Below, in pieces: positions 1-10,230 of a stretch of DNA of 64,000 nucleotides. The stretch comes from Notolepis coatsorum. Lineage: Eukaryota; Chordata; Actinopteri; Aulopiformes; Paralepididae. The notes below the pieces were generated by a model. It was not told the origin of the DNA. It saw only the letters and a program-made list of their open reading frames with translations, and did no database searches. Numbering within the stretch: position 1 is the stretch's first letter; each line of letters opens with the position of its first letter. The stretch covers positions 75,988,703 through 76,052,702 of the forward strand of contig OZ020586.1 in assembly GCA_963971535.1 (NCBI GenBank), given 5' to 3'. The position numbers were made by a program, and so were the translations under genes.

Positions 1-1
1 G

Positions 2-433
2 GTTGAGGACAATCTCTTTAACTGGGAAGTTCGGTTGTTTCAAGTAGATGTGGACTCTCTGTTGTGGCAGGACATGAAAGAAACGGGGACGGAGTTCATA
101 TTACTGAGTGTCTCTTTCCCTGAAAATTTCCCATTCTCTCCGCCTTTCATGCGGGTGCTCGCCCCGAATTTAGAGCAGGGGTACGTGAGTAAGGGTGGGG
201 TCATGTGTATGGAGCTGTTGACGCCGCGTGGTTGGTCTAGCGCGTACACCATGGAGGCTGTCGTGAGGCAGTTTGCCACTAGCCTAGTGATGGGACAGAG
301 TCGCATGGTTAGAGGGGAGGAAGAGGCAAATGGGGTATCTTTCAGCCAGAAGGAAGCGGAGGCTGCCTTTGAGACCCTGGTGGAAAACCATGACAGGTTT
401 GGCTGGCGGTCTCCACCAAAATCGGAAGGTTAG
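2..433 (+). CDS. UBE2Q-family (UBE2QL1-like) ubiquitin-conjugating enzyme E2, C-terminal part
   Basis: The frame is open from the left edge (base 2) to TAG at 431-433, so the 5' part lies outside the window. About 143 residues are visible. They match the UBC core of the UBE2Q/UBE2QL1 family: a WQDMKETGTEFILL block, then FPFSPPFMRVL, then CMELLTPRGWSSAY, which contains the catalytic Cys that takes the thioester from E1, and a C-terminal GW..PPK.EG. Human UBE2QL1 is about 161 residues, so nearly all of the domain is present. The family passes ubiquitin to substrates with E3 ligases. Resemblance to UBE2QL1 is clear but far from identity, which suggests a fish paralogue; a retrocopy cannot be excluded because no splice site is visible. 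An env-type ORF follows 580 bp downstream on the same strand. Family assignment is firm; orthology is not. Confidence 0.85.
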   Translation, partial: VEDNLFNWEVRLFQVDVDSLLWQDMKETGTEFILLSVSFPENFPFSPPFMRVLAPNLEQGYVSKGGVMCMELLTPRGWSSAYTMEAVVRQFATSLVMGQSRMVRGEEEANGVSFSQKEAEAAFETLVENHDRFGWRSPPKSEG

Positions 434-1013
434 GGGACGCCGCCTACCTCCCTTTAGAGATGGACTATGGTTTCGTGTTATTGTGTGTATAGTATTGTTG
501 TTTCGGCCCCCCTCGTCTAAATCTTTTTTCCTCCCTCCCTCCCCTCCTTTCCTAGCTCCTTTCCTAGGTACATCACTCCCTCCCTAGTAGTACACTCCCG
601 CTCTAGACATTCACTCCCTCCCTAGGCTGTTTTTCCTTAAAATTCCTCCCTTCCTGTCTAGTCTGACATACTCTAGTCTTCCCTGGACTCCTCTCCCCTA
701 GAGACTCGTATATGCTCCCTCCCTCCCGGGCCCCTCCCAGGTGTTTCCCTCCCTCACTGTCACTCCTTGCGTGTGTGTCCCCCTCCCCGGCCCGGCAACG
801 CCCTCCCACCCCCTCTCTTCCGCTCTCCTGTTAGATAATATTGGAGGGTTGGTTAGGGGTGGGGTGGGACGTGTTTGTGTATTGTATAAATAAGAGTGTT
901 GTTGTAAGGGGTGTTGTTAATTATTGTTTGTGGGGCGTTGCAGGGAGAGTAGGAAACGCGCGGCAGGAGGAGGGAAGCAGGGATAACGCGGAGGAGGGCA
1001 GGCCGGTCAAAGG
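434..1013 (+). promoter_or_regulatory. Pyrimidine-rich spacer (likely 3' UTR) and candidate TATA box for the env-like ORF
   Basis: 434-840 is strongly C/T rich on the plus strand, with many CCCTCC repeats and no gene; it is probably the 3' UTR of the E2 gene. At 885-892 the sequence TATAAATA lies about 125 bp before the ATG of the env-type ORF. The intervening sequence is G/T rich. This could be a core promoter for that ORF. That is inference from position and sequence only. Confidence 0.3.
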
Positions 1014-2474
1014 ATGGTTGGTTTGTCTAGGAGTGCGGAGTGTGTGTTGGTGATGGGCACTCTGGGAACGGTTTTCATATTAATGATGGCAGGAGTTTTG
1101 TTTTATTTTTGGCCCCAGGCACCGGAACTTATAAATATAGACGTGGACAAGCGGGCGTTGCAGGAGCCTCACGCAAATACATTTATAAAAATAGCAAGGG
1201 AGGTGGCGAAAAGTGCGAATAAGACTGATTGTTATGTGTGCGGCCTAGCACCGGAGTCTGCTGCAGCCGGTTTACCGCTTATGGCCCACCCAGTCACTGA
1301 GTGTCATAACTCTGTGTTGAGGGGATTTAATTTGCCTTTCCTATGTAAGGGAGTGAGTGAGGGGAGGATGGAGGCGTATCATAAGACGGGGCGGTTGCTA
1401 GGGGGTGAGACGGGGCAGGCTAGTTTGGATGTTAGGCCTATTCCGGTGGCAGTTAGGCCGGAGGAGTTTACAAGATGTGAGGACGGCGAGAATGGTGTGT
1501 ATGTGGGCACGCTGGGAAATTGTGTAGGGGGGGTGAGCCTGGGGGCTGCAAAGGTGGCTGCACGGGCTCCCCCAGGTACGTATTGGATTTGTGGTGAGAA
1601 TGCGTATGCAGCGTTGCCAGCGGGTTGGAAAGGAAGATGTGCGTTGGGGTATCTGGTGCCGGCAATGAGGGTAACGGATGTCTTGCCGACGCACCCTGGG
1701 GCGAGGAAGACGCGGGCTGCGACTCATGCGAATCGTTTTTTCAGGGTGGCGCTTCCTGCGTATGGGACGTATGCTAATATGAAGGAGATTGATCGTTTGG
1801 CTGCATTATTTGAGGACATGGCGGCCACAACAACAAAGGGGTTTAGCCTAGAAAATGAGGAGATGCGGTCGTTGAGATTAATGGAGATGCAGACAAGGGC
1901 GGCTATGGATTTTTTGTTGGCAGCTTCGGGGGGTACGTGTGCGTTGATTGGTCAGGAATGCTGCACATATGTGCCCGCAAATGATGAGATAGGGATGCCG
2001 GACGTGATAGCACATTTGAGGAACATTACGAGGGATCTCCATGACTCTCGGGTGAGTTCGTGGGAGGATTGGGGTCAGGAGCAGTTGGGGTATATAGGTT
2101 GGGTGATAGTTAAATATGTTCTCTATGCAGTGGTGATATTTGTGGTATTGGTTGTGTGTGTGTCGGTGATTAGAGCATGCTTTGGGTGTCTGATTAGGAC
2201 TCTCTGCGCAGCCGGTCCGGCGGTGGAGAAGTCACTCCGCTCGGCTGCACCTGTTATGACTAAGATAATGGCGGTAGAGGAGGATGACGAAGGGGGCCGA
2301 GCGGAGGTGGGCGTTCCGTTGGTGCCGAGGTACCATGAGTACGCCCTGTCTGTCATTTTTTTATCTGGACTGCTGGACAGTCTGGGTCGATGGGTGGGGG
2401 ATGGGGTGTGCAGGGGGGTATGGTGCTGGGGGGACGTGCCTGGGGATATTATAAAGGTAATGTTGTTTTTGTGA
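1014..2474 (+). CDS. Retroviral envelope-like glycoprotein, intact ORF (486 aa)
   Basis: The reading frame is uninterrupted from ATG 1014 to the stop at 2472-2474; ATG 1053 is a second in-frame choice. It has the layout of a gamma-type retroviral Env. Residues 10-33 are hydrophobic (signal or anchor). CYVC at 73-76 resembles the CXXC of surface subunits. A minimal furin-type site RKTR is at 231-234. The fusion subunit region carries C309-X6-C316-C317, the hallmark of class I disulfide-linked Env. An N-X-T sequon is at 337-339 and a membrane span at about 361-387, followed by a long (about 100 aa) cytoplasmic tail. Such proteins mediate membrane fusion; captured copies exist in vertebrates, including spiny-rayed fishes. 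It lies upstream of gag, not downstream of pol, and is G/T rich where gag-pol is A rich. It may be a separate or captured env. Function is not shown. Confidence 0.8.
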   Translation: MVGLSRSAECVLVMGTLGTVFILMMAGVLFYFWPQAPELINIDVDKRALQEPHANTFIKIAREVAKSANKTDCYVCGLAPESAAAGLPLMAHPVTECHNSVLRGFNLPFLCKGVSEGRMEAYHKTGRLLGGETGQASLDVRPIPVAVRPEEFTRCEDGENGVYVGTLGNCVGGVSLGAAKVAARAPPGTYWICGENAYAALPAGWKGRCALGYLVPAMRVTDVLPTHPGARKTRAATHANRFFRVALPAYGTYANMKEIDRLAALFEDMAATTTKGFSLENEEMRSLRLMEMQTRAAMDFLLAASGGTCALIGQECCTYVPANDEIGMPDVIAHLRNITRDLHDSRVSSWEDWGQEQLGYIGWVIVKYVLYAVVIFVVLVVCVSVIRACFGCLIRTLCAAGPAVEKSLRSAAPVMTKIMAVEEDDEGGRAEVGVPLVPRYHEYALSVIFLSGLLDSLGRWVGDGVCRGVWCWGDVPGDIIKVMLFL

Positions 2475-3453
2475 ATGAGTTTTTGTTTCCATAGTAGGTA
2501 CACGGAGAAGGAATGGGTTGAGAGTTGTTAGGTCCCTGGGGTCTGGTGCTGAGTCTGTACGGTTATGCATGACCGTTTAGCAGGGCACTGGGCTTCCTGG
2601 GGTTAGTGACAAGGTGGGGTGCCTGGGCGTTAACTACCTTGTACCTGTGGTGAGGTTATCCTGTCCTCTGTGGGGAGTCTGTAATGGACGCTTCGGAAAA
2701 CGGAGGGTGGGGCCTCGCGGCGTGCAGGGAGTGATGTCGGAAGGTGCGTAAAAACAAATGTTAGTGGACACGTGTCTGAGGAGGACAAGTGTCCACTGGG
2801 GGGAAGTAGTATTGAAAAATGGAAACATGATGATTGAATGAAATGTGTAATCAAGATGGTGACACTAATCAAAAAATTTGTGATTTTCGAGGTGAAACAG
2901 AATATTGGAGCGGGACCACGGGGAAAACATCGGAAAGCGGAAATTCAACGAAGGAGGGATCAACATAGAAGCGGAAATAAGGGAGTAGACACCGGAAACG
3001 CAAACACCACTGTCAATCACAACATCTCTCAAAAATTTGAAAAGATTGTATGAATTAAGTAAAGGATTATTCATACTGTTGATAAAAAATCTCTCAAAAA
3101 TTAGATGTGGTATGAATATTAGATAGAAGATATATTCATACTGAAAAAACGGAGTAAAGTGAAATTCCAGTTGAAAAATTAAAAAGAACTGTTGTATTTT
3201 GTGCTCTATTTTTCAGCAGTTCTGCCAGGCAACGAGGGCACCGCAAGTCAGGTAAGACTACAGATCACCAGTGAAAAGGGAAAGAAGAGAATAGACAGGG
3301 CTACAAGTACCGTTAGCGGTTGTTCGAGTAGGAGATAGTCACAAAAAGCATAGACACCTACACTTAGACAGGGAATACAAAGATCACTCTTGCCTGCTAC
3401 CATTTTTAAAAATAAAATAGGACACAGAAAGAGGAATTAAAAACCTCTAGTAC
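2475..3453 (+). other. Non-coding stretch between env-like ORF and gag (retroviral leader; no LTR recognised)
   Basis: No ORF is supportable here. I looked for a 5' LTR matching 10242-11080 and for a tRNA primer-binding site and found neither. From about 2830 the base composition becomes A rich, like gag. A pyrimidine tract and AG at 3216 followed by CAG|GTAAG at 3249-3256 would delimit a 35-nt exon (3217-3251), as expected for a spliced leader, but this is only motif evidence. Confidence 0.35.
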
Positions 3454-5310
3454 ATGAGAAGAAGAAACGCATATAGAAAAATGACAACGGAGGCAAATAA
3501 AGATGTGAGTACACCAATTGGTTGGATGGAGGATAACCCGATACAAGTGCTTGCTAAAAATAATCCTTACACAGAGGACAATCCTTACTATGTGGAAAGA
3601 CTTATTGAATTATCAAAGAAATGGAATAAAAGATGGCCACACATCACCAAACCCTGGCCTATTGAGGGCTCTTTTGATTTAGAAATAATATCAGATCTGC
3701 ATGCTCTAATTAGGACATATAGAAGGGGGGAGGAAAAAGTGGGAAAGATGACAATCAGAGGGAAAAAACGCATGCAAGAAATGGACGCCTTATCAAAATT
3801 CGCTCGGGAAGCTGAGAGAAGGAAGAGTATGGTTGAGGACAGTTCAACTGTCAATAAGGAGGCCCTGCCGACAGAGGAGCTAGCTCCCATCCTGATCACT
3901 CCCCAGGCCCCTAAAAGGACAATAGTCACCTCCCAAAGAGCAACTGAGGTAAATATAGCACCTCCACCTTATGCCAGCAGGAATAAGGAACCAATCTACC
4001 CTATCCTGCCTATGATAGACATGGATAGCCAATACGAGATAACCAACAATAGTGGCCGTAGAACAGAGATGGGACGGGCAGTGACAACAATCACCCTAAC
4101 GCCTGAAGCAGACGAAACAGAGGGGGAGAGAAGAAGGGAGCGAGACGTTCAGTCCCACAGTATTCCTTATCCCAGGGCGGCGGAGAGATATCGAGACGAA
4201 GAGAGACATCGATGCAAACATGAACCGCTCACTGCCGCAAAGAAAGAAATTCTCTGGGCGGAAGGAGAGGGACGCCGAAGCGACGACATTAGGGAGTTAG
4301 ACGACCAAATAGATAGTCTATACGACAGGAGTCTCAGCCACAGAAGAGACTATCCCCAGGAGAAGTCAAGACAAGCTCCCAGCCGTCGCCGGCCCTCTCC
4401 CCCCGCAACCCACAAATACTGGGAAGACACAGAGGACGAGGAACAGACATGGGAGCCCCCGAACAGGTACCAGGAGAAAGACAGAGAACGAGAGGAAGAG
4501 GAGAGAAGAAAGAGACCCCTCAGAGAAGTGACGCCGAAGAGGTTACCTGCTCCAAAATTCACTACACCACTCTCCGTGCCCGCACCTACCCTCGAAGAAA
4601 GAGACCAGCTGCTGAAACTGACGGCTACCATGGAGGAATTAAAGCAACGACATCATGGAATGAGTAAGGAAAACCGAGAGATGGAAGCACAGATACAGTC
4701 CTACCACGATGACCAAGACACTGAGTCCGAGGGATACCGAGCAAGCGCCGAACGCTGGAGAAGGGGCACCACAGCACGACAAGAATTGGAAGAACAAATA
4801 ACAAAAGCAAAGGATGAAATCAAAGCGTTGAAAAGGTCGGAAGAAAAAAGAGTGACCAGATCCAGTACCCGAGAGCCTACGGTCAACATACAACCCTTGA
4901 TGATAAGACATCAGGGATTGGAGTACCAGCCATGGAATGCTTCAGACATGTCCCAAATATCGGAGAAGTTGCCCTCCCTCCAGAATGGGGCTTTTCCATG
5001 GATTGCCAAGCTGGAGGAAATAATGGTAGGCCAACAGCTGGCTATCGGCGATGTCAAGCGACTACTCTCTCACAAAGTAGGAGTCGCTGGCATGGAAGAA
5101 CTACTAACCAAGGCTGCCATGGTGCGGTATGTAGTGTCTGGAGCCCACGACCAGGACCTCTTCGCCGCTCACCGAGGAGCACTGTGGCGGGTCCTGCGGG
5201 AGACCTATCAAACCCTGATGCATCCAGACAAGATCCACATTGGTGCGTTGGGACCTGATACCCCCCCAGAGAGTATGTGGCAAAGGCCTACGCCACCTGG
5301 AGAGACATGA
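3454..5310 (+). pseudogene. gag: gag, 5' part (matrix/capsid region), frame 1
   Basis: A 618-codon frame starts at ATG 3454; ATG 3481 is an alternative. It encodes a basic, highly charged protein with a long Arg/Glu-rich middle section (about residues 215-470) and a better folded-looking C-terminal section from about 480 that reads like a capsid domain. It was assigned to gag by position and by its continuation into the CCHC-bearing frame; I do not recognise the matrix part. The frame breaks in a run of seven C at 5261-5267, after which the homologous continuation lies in another frame and this one ends at 5308-5310. A homopolymer indel or a sequencing error fits best. Confidence 0.75.
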
Positions 5311-6035
5311 CTGGCCAAGACCCCGCACAAAATCCAATGGGAGAGGCGATGCTAAGAGAAAAAATACAGAAGGGCCTCTCCAGCGAGGTGAGACAAAAAC
5401 TGAACGAAGTGGTATGCCTGGGAAGCCTTCCTTTAGATGCATACATGGAGAACGTGAGCCATCAAGTGGAGCTGCACAGGAAGAAGGAGCAACAGGCCAA
5501 AGACAAAGAAACGGCAAGTCAGCGAAAGCTCATGTATCAACAGCCTGTCGAGGCAATCAAGGTGGTAGAGTACCTCCAAGCCATGGTACAATCCACACAG
5601 CCCAGAGCCGAAACGGGGAATAGCGGACAACTGAACAACCAGGAAACAGCACAGCCCACAAAACAGGAAGCACCGGCACCCATACAACAACAGAATCAGC
5701 GGGGATCGAACTGGCAGCCCCGAGGAGGGAATGGACGTCCAAGAGGAGGATCGTCTGGATGGCCGGCATCGGTTGAGTGCTGGACTTGTGGAGAACTCGG
5801 CCATCTTGCCCGATACTGTGACAAAGGGTGGCGAGCCAGCCCCAGGGGTCGAGGAAATAACAGAGGAGGTGGCCGAGGAGGAAACGGCCGACTCCAGGAT
5901 CAGTGGTACGGACCGAACCAATACCAGACCCAAAACCAATACCAGACCCAAGACCAAGGCCAGACCCAAGACCAGAACCAGCAACAGAACATGGGCCCAG
6001 TAAATCCATCCAGGGGGCCGGAACAGATGTTCTGA
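5277..6035 (+). CDS. gag: gag, 3' part (capsid C-terminus and nucleocapsid with CCHC zinc knuckle)
   Basis: This frame continues the capsid and then becomes Gln/Gly/Arg rich. One zinc knuckle of the form C-X2-C-X4-H-X4-C lies at 5778-5819, the RNA-packaging motif of retroviral nucleocapsids. An Arg/Gly-rich stretch and a Q/T/N-rich repeat (NQYQTQ type, about 5920-5990) follow. The frame ends at TGA 6033-6035. The base after the stop is C, a context known to favour readthrough, and the protease frame continues directly in phase. Confidence 0.85.
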   Translation: MAKAYATWRDMTGQDPAQNPMGEAMLREKIQKGLSSEVRQKLNEVVCLGSLPLDAYMENVSHQVELHRKKEQQAKDKETASQRKLMYQQPVEAIKVVEYLQAMVQSTQPRAETGNSGQLNNQETAQPTKQEAPAPIQQQNQRGSNWQPRGGNGRPRGGSSGWPASVECWTCGELGHLARYCDKGWRASPRGRGNNRGGGRGGNGRLQDQWYGPNQYQTQNQYQTQDQGQTQDQNQQQNMGPVNPSRGPEQMF

Positions 6036-7199
6036 CGAGGCCCAGATAGTTCAATGGGGGGGTGCCAGCTGTCATTGTCACACTTAAGGGAGGAACCAAT
6101 AGTGCACGTAGCGGTGAATAATAAATCTGTCAGGATGATGGCAGACACCGGGGCGGCGTACACTGTGGTCCAACTTAAAGATGCGACACACCTGCCCATG
6201 TCCGGTCGATATGTACGGACCATTGGATTTGAGGGAATAAAAAAGCTGATTCCAGTGACAGAACCTGTCACCCTGAAGTACAGAGGCAAAGAGGCGACTG
6301 TTTCCATCTTGGTCTCCGACACCGCACCCATCGGCTTACTGGGCAGGGACGGCCTTGGTATGCTGGGGATGAACATTCTATGCACGCCTGATGGTTGTGT
6401 AATCGACGTCCCAGAAGACCAATACTATCAAATGATGCAAAGGACGGACCCCCGACCACCGGAAGTATACTGGTTGGGGAACCTAAGCCAGGAATTGCTC
6501 GGACCAGCGTTGGAATGGGAGACATTCATCACCGCCAATATGCCAGCTGCAAAGAACCCAGAGACACCATACCATTGCACTCTACAGTACTACAGAGATG
6601 CGGATGAAAGACAAGCCGAGGAGTGGCTGAGAAATCAACCAGAGGAGGTGCAGCTCAACGCCACCAGCATAGTGATGGGTCCCCAAGGAGCAGCAATACG
6701 GCTTGCACGGAGCAACTATCTGCAAAAGGAACACGAGATCACAGACAGCGTTCCCCACGTGACTCTGAAAGTGACCGACTCGTGCGACCAACAACACATC
6801 GGAATGATGATGAAAGAGGCAGAAGAAATAAAGTTCGAACAGATGAAGGAAAACCGACTCATATGGATAAGCCCGGACAAGCGGTTCGTCAAGATAATGA
6901 TTCAAGGCACAGGGATGGGACGTCCCCAGACGGTGCAGCTGTCACAGGAGACAGTAGAAGACACCCCCCAGAAATTGAGCCTCCAGGAGGAGATGATGGG
7001 GGCCATACCAGAAGTGCTGTGGTCGAAACATAGCACCGACATTGGACTGATCAAATCTGCTCAACCAGTGAGGGTGGAGCTTAGACCAGGAGCAACCCTG
7101 CCCTGGAAAAGTCAGTACCCACTGAAGGAAAAAGCGGTGGCCGGAATCGAGCCACAAATCAAAGGACTTCTAGAAGCCGGAGTACTACGACAGAACTAG
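6036..7199 (+). CDS. pol: pro-pol 5' part: retroviral aspartic protease and start of reverse transcriptase
   Basis: The frame is open from just after the gag stop to TAG 7197-7199. The retropepsin active site, Asp-Thr-Gly-Ala, is at 6144-6155, and a GLLGRD-type segment follows about 60 residues later, as in retroviral proteases that mature Gag and Pol. The last about 60 residues match the N-terminal entry of a class I reverse transcriptase (…LLEAGVL). The frame then stops, and the fingers/palm core with the catalytic YXDD box is absent from the window. The middle segment (about 6440-6960) is not recognised. Confidence 0.85.
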   Translation, partial: RGPDSSMGGCQLSLSHLREEPIVHVAVNNKSVRMMADTGAAYTVVQLKDATHLPMSGRYVRTIGFEGIKKLIPVTEPVTLKYRGKEATVSILVSDTAPIGLLGRDGLGMLGMNILCTPDGCVIDVPEDQYYQMMQRTDPRPPEVYWLGNLSQELLGPALEWETFITANMPAAKNPETPYHCTLQYYRDADERQAEEWLRNQPEEVQLNATSIVMGPQGAAIRLARSNYLQKEHEITDSVPHVTLKVTDSCDQQHIGMMMKEAEEIKFEQMKENRLIWISPDKRFVKIMIQGTGMGRPQTVQLSQETVEDTPQKLSLQEEMMGAIPEVLWSKHSTDIGLIKSAQPVRVELRPGATLPWKSQYPLKEKAVAGIEPQIKGLLEAGVLRQN

Positions 7200-7216
7200 T
7201 AGGGCCTTTAAGAGCT

Positions 7217-9781
7217 ATGATAAAAGTTTGCGGAAATGATAAATTGAGTGCTAAAGTAACCTGGACTGAGGAGGGCCTGAGGGCATTTGAGACCATAAAG
7301 ACCCGTATGTTAGCTGCCCCGGCCTTGACTTTGCCTGATTATACCAAGCAGTTCATACTGTATGTCTCTTCCTCTTCAGATCAGAGGTATGCATGCGCAG
7401 TACTGGCACAAAACACCGGAGTGGGGATCCATCCACAACCAATAGGATACTACTCCATCGCCTAGTCAGAGGTGGAAATGGGAATGCCTCCGTGCTACCG
7501 AGATTGCGCCGGAGTCTTCCTGATGTACGAGAAAGCTGCAAGTATCATGATGGGGTATCCAGTCAATATTATGGTAGGACATGCGATCCAAAATTTGTTG
7601 GAATCTGGTAAATCTGCACTAACGATACCCCGTCTGAAATATTATTACAGGATTTTGGAACAGGAAGATGTTACTTTGACTAGGTGTTCCATAGTGAACC
7701 CAGCGCAGACCCTTCCTAAGCCTGAGGATGGAGAACCTCACGACTGTGTGGCGGCAGCTGAGAGGTACTCCAGACTTAGAGCTGACTTGCAGGCTTTCCC
7801 GTTTAGCAGTCCTGATTTGGAACTATGGACAGACGGCTCATGTTACAGAGTTGGAGAGGACCTAAAAGCAGGTTACTCTGTAGTAAAATCACAAGGTGAT
7901 GGGTTTGTCGTAGCAAAGGCCGAAGCCTTGACACAACCCTGTTCAGCTCAGCTGGCGGAACTAGTCGCTCTGACTGAAGCGTGCAAAATGGCAGAAGGCA
8001 AGACGGTTAATATCTTTACTGATAGCAGCTACGCACAAAATATCAGTTTTCTCTACGGAGCGGTGTGGAAAGGGCGAGGTTTTAAGAGAGCAGATGGTAC
8101 CGCCATAAGACACTGTAGTCAGATAACCAATTTGTTGGAAGCAATAATGAAACCCAAACGAATTGCGATTATCAAATGTGCTGCCCATCAGTCTGATGAG
8201 TCTAAGGTGACCAGAGGTAACAACATGGCAGATGTCGCTGCCAAGCAAGTGACAGGTGCGGACAGAGCAGGTAAGGTATTGGTTATCACACATGAGGTCG
8301 AGTTGGAAGATAAGATTACTTACAAAGATGTTTTGACCTTTCAGGAAGAGGCGAGTCAGGTGGAGAGAAATCTCTGGTCAGCAAGAGGGGCTAGTCGGGA
8401 TGGGGCAGGTTTGTGGCGGAACCATGAAGGACTTGTGGTTGCACCAACGGGCCTGGTCGGACTGCTGATCCAAACTGCGCATGAGTTCTGTCATGCACAC
8501 CGGAGAGAGGTGAGTAGAAAAATAGAAGAGTATGGGTTTTGGGCGCCAAACCTGCTACGGCAGATTGATTGTGTAATAAGTAGATGTGCAATTTGCTTGA
8601 AGAACAATGCATGCAGAGGGATCGTTGTGTCTCCGGGACACATCCCCACCCCAAATGGCCCAATGAGAGAACTTGTGATTGACTATGTAGACATGATAAA
8701 ACCGATTAACCAAAAAAGGTACATTCTTGTCGTGGTGTGTCGATTTTCAAAGTGGGTGGAGGCTTGCGCGACTAAACATAAGGATGCTGCCTCAGTGGCT
8801 AAGTTCTTATGCCGTGAGATAGTAAGCCGTTACGGAATTCCCGATAGAATCGCGTCAGAAAATGGAAAAGAGTTTGTAGACAAAACTGTACGTTTAGTAC
8901 TCCAACAGATGGGGATAAAACAGCGTTTCGGGTCCGTTTACCACCCTCAGAGCCAGGGGGCTGTGGAACGCATGAACGGGGTACTTAAGAACAAATTGGT
9001 TAAGATCTGTCAACACACCGGTCTAAGCTGGCTGAGCGCGTTACCGTTAGCATTGATGGCTTGTAGATCTAGCGAGATCCGGGGCCTGCGTTTAACTCCG
9101 CACGAAATGTTGTTTGGCCGATGTATGGTTGTGCCCGGATTGCGCGCAGCAGGAAAAGGTCCGAGTTTGGATATTCTAGACCACGAGATGCGTGAGTACG
9201 TGAAGTACATGTCAAAGCTCCACGGGGCAATCTATGATTATGTCTCTAGTAAACGAGAGACAGAGGAGGAGGAGGATAGGCGGAATGTTCCCCAGATAGT
9301 ACCAGGGGACTACGTTTATGTCAAAGTGTTCAGACGCAAGTGGTATGGCGCACGGCGGGAAGGACCGTACGAGGTCGTAAGAGCTACGGAAAGAGCTCTA
9401 CAGGTAAAAGGATCTTCAATGTGGTTTCACCTTTCGCATTGCGTAAAAGCCCTGCAAGATGGGCAAGAATTGGAATCCGAACCCCTGTTCATTGATCAAG
9501 AACAGGAGGAAAGGCACGACGAAGGGGAAAATGAAGACGATTATGGGGAACCAGACAGAGGCGAACATGATGGTCCCTCTAGGGGAAATGAAGGATTTTT
9601 GCAGGAGCCAGACAGAGGAGATCATGAATTGGAATTGGAAAATGATGATTTTTCCTCTGTGGATTTTGGCGGAGTACCAACAGCGGAACCAAGGACGCTG
9701 GAGGAGAGAGCGATTAGCGCAAATGCAACGGAAGAGACACGGCCAAAAAGGGTTATCAATAGACCTCAGAGGTTTCAGTGA
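7217..9781 (+). pseudogene. pol: pol 3' part: RT thumb/connection, RNase H and integrase
   Basis: 7217-7462 encodes the thumb/connection part of reverse transcriptase; TAG at 7463-7465 interrupts it and the same frame resumes to the stop at 9779-9781. RNase H begins at about residue 117 of the segment counted from 7472, with the LWTDGS motif and the later Glu and Asp motifs. Integrase follows with an HHCC zinc-binding part (about 8480-8610), a catalytic core and a basic C-terminal part. In the core, the position normally Asp before Asn-Gly is GAA (Glu) at 8858-8860. The Asp of the VIDYVDM motif and the Glu of VERMNG are kept. The loss of one DDE residue, the stop and the missing RT core make this a relic. 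Confidence 0.9.
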
Positions 9782-10230
9782 GGATAACTGGTAGAATTGC
9801 AGCTAAGAGGAAATAGACCTCAGAAAATCTTTTGCGAAGGAGAAATTCAGTGTTTATATGTTTATGGTTTAAGTCTCCTTCGTGTTTTATTAGAACTGTT
9901 AGTCTTATATTGGTGTGAGGTAAATCTTTTCTTGCAGAGTCCATTACACAAAATAGACATATTTGGTAATTACATGGATAATGTATAGTCTTAAACGAAA
10001 TAAGCTGAGAATGGTACGATCATCTTTTTGTATAAAGAGACGGACCTAGACTGGATGTCATAATAATAACTGATAATGTGTATAACTGTGCAAGAAGAAG
10101 AGGTAAGTGGAATTTTGGAATTTTTTGGATTTTTGGATTTAAAAAAAAAAAAAATTGTTTATATTTTATGGAAATATTATATCATTTTGATTTTGAAATT
10201 TACTGGTTACATAATGAGGGTAGACCCCTC
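9782..10230 (+). other. Stretch between pol and candidate 3' LTR; no env found
   Basis: An env gene would be expected here, but only about 450 A/T-rich bases without a supportable ORF are present, including a run of 14 A at about 10141-10154. Env was lost or was never part of this copy. Confidence 0.4.

Noticed and set aside
2475-3450. 5' LTR of the retrovirus
   Set aside because: No similarity to 10242-11080 and no TATA/polyadenylation order or primer-binding site could be seen.
3588-3929. Minus-strand ORFs opposite gag and pol
   Set aside because: Shadows of the plus-strand retroviral frames; no independent features.
5261-5267. Programmed -1 frameshift site in gag
   Set aside because: The shift falls inside capsid, where none is expected, and the gag-pro junction already has an in-phase stop. 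A homopolymer indel is simpler.
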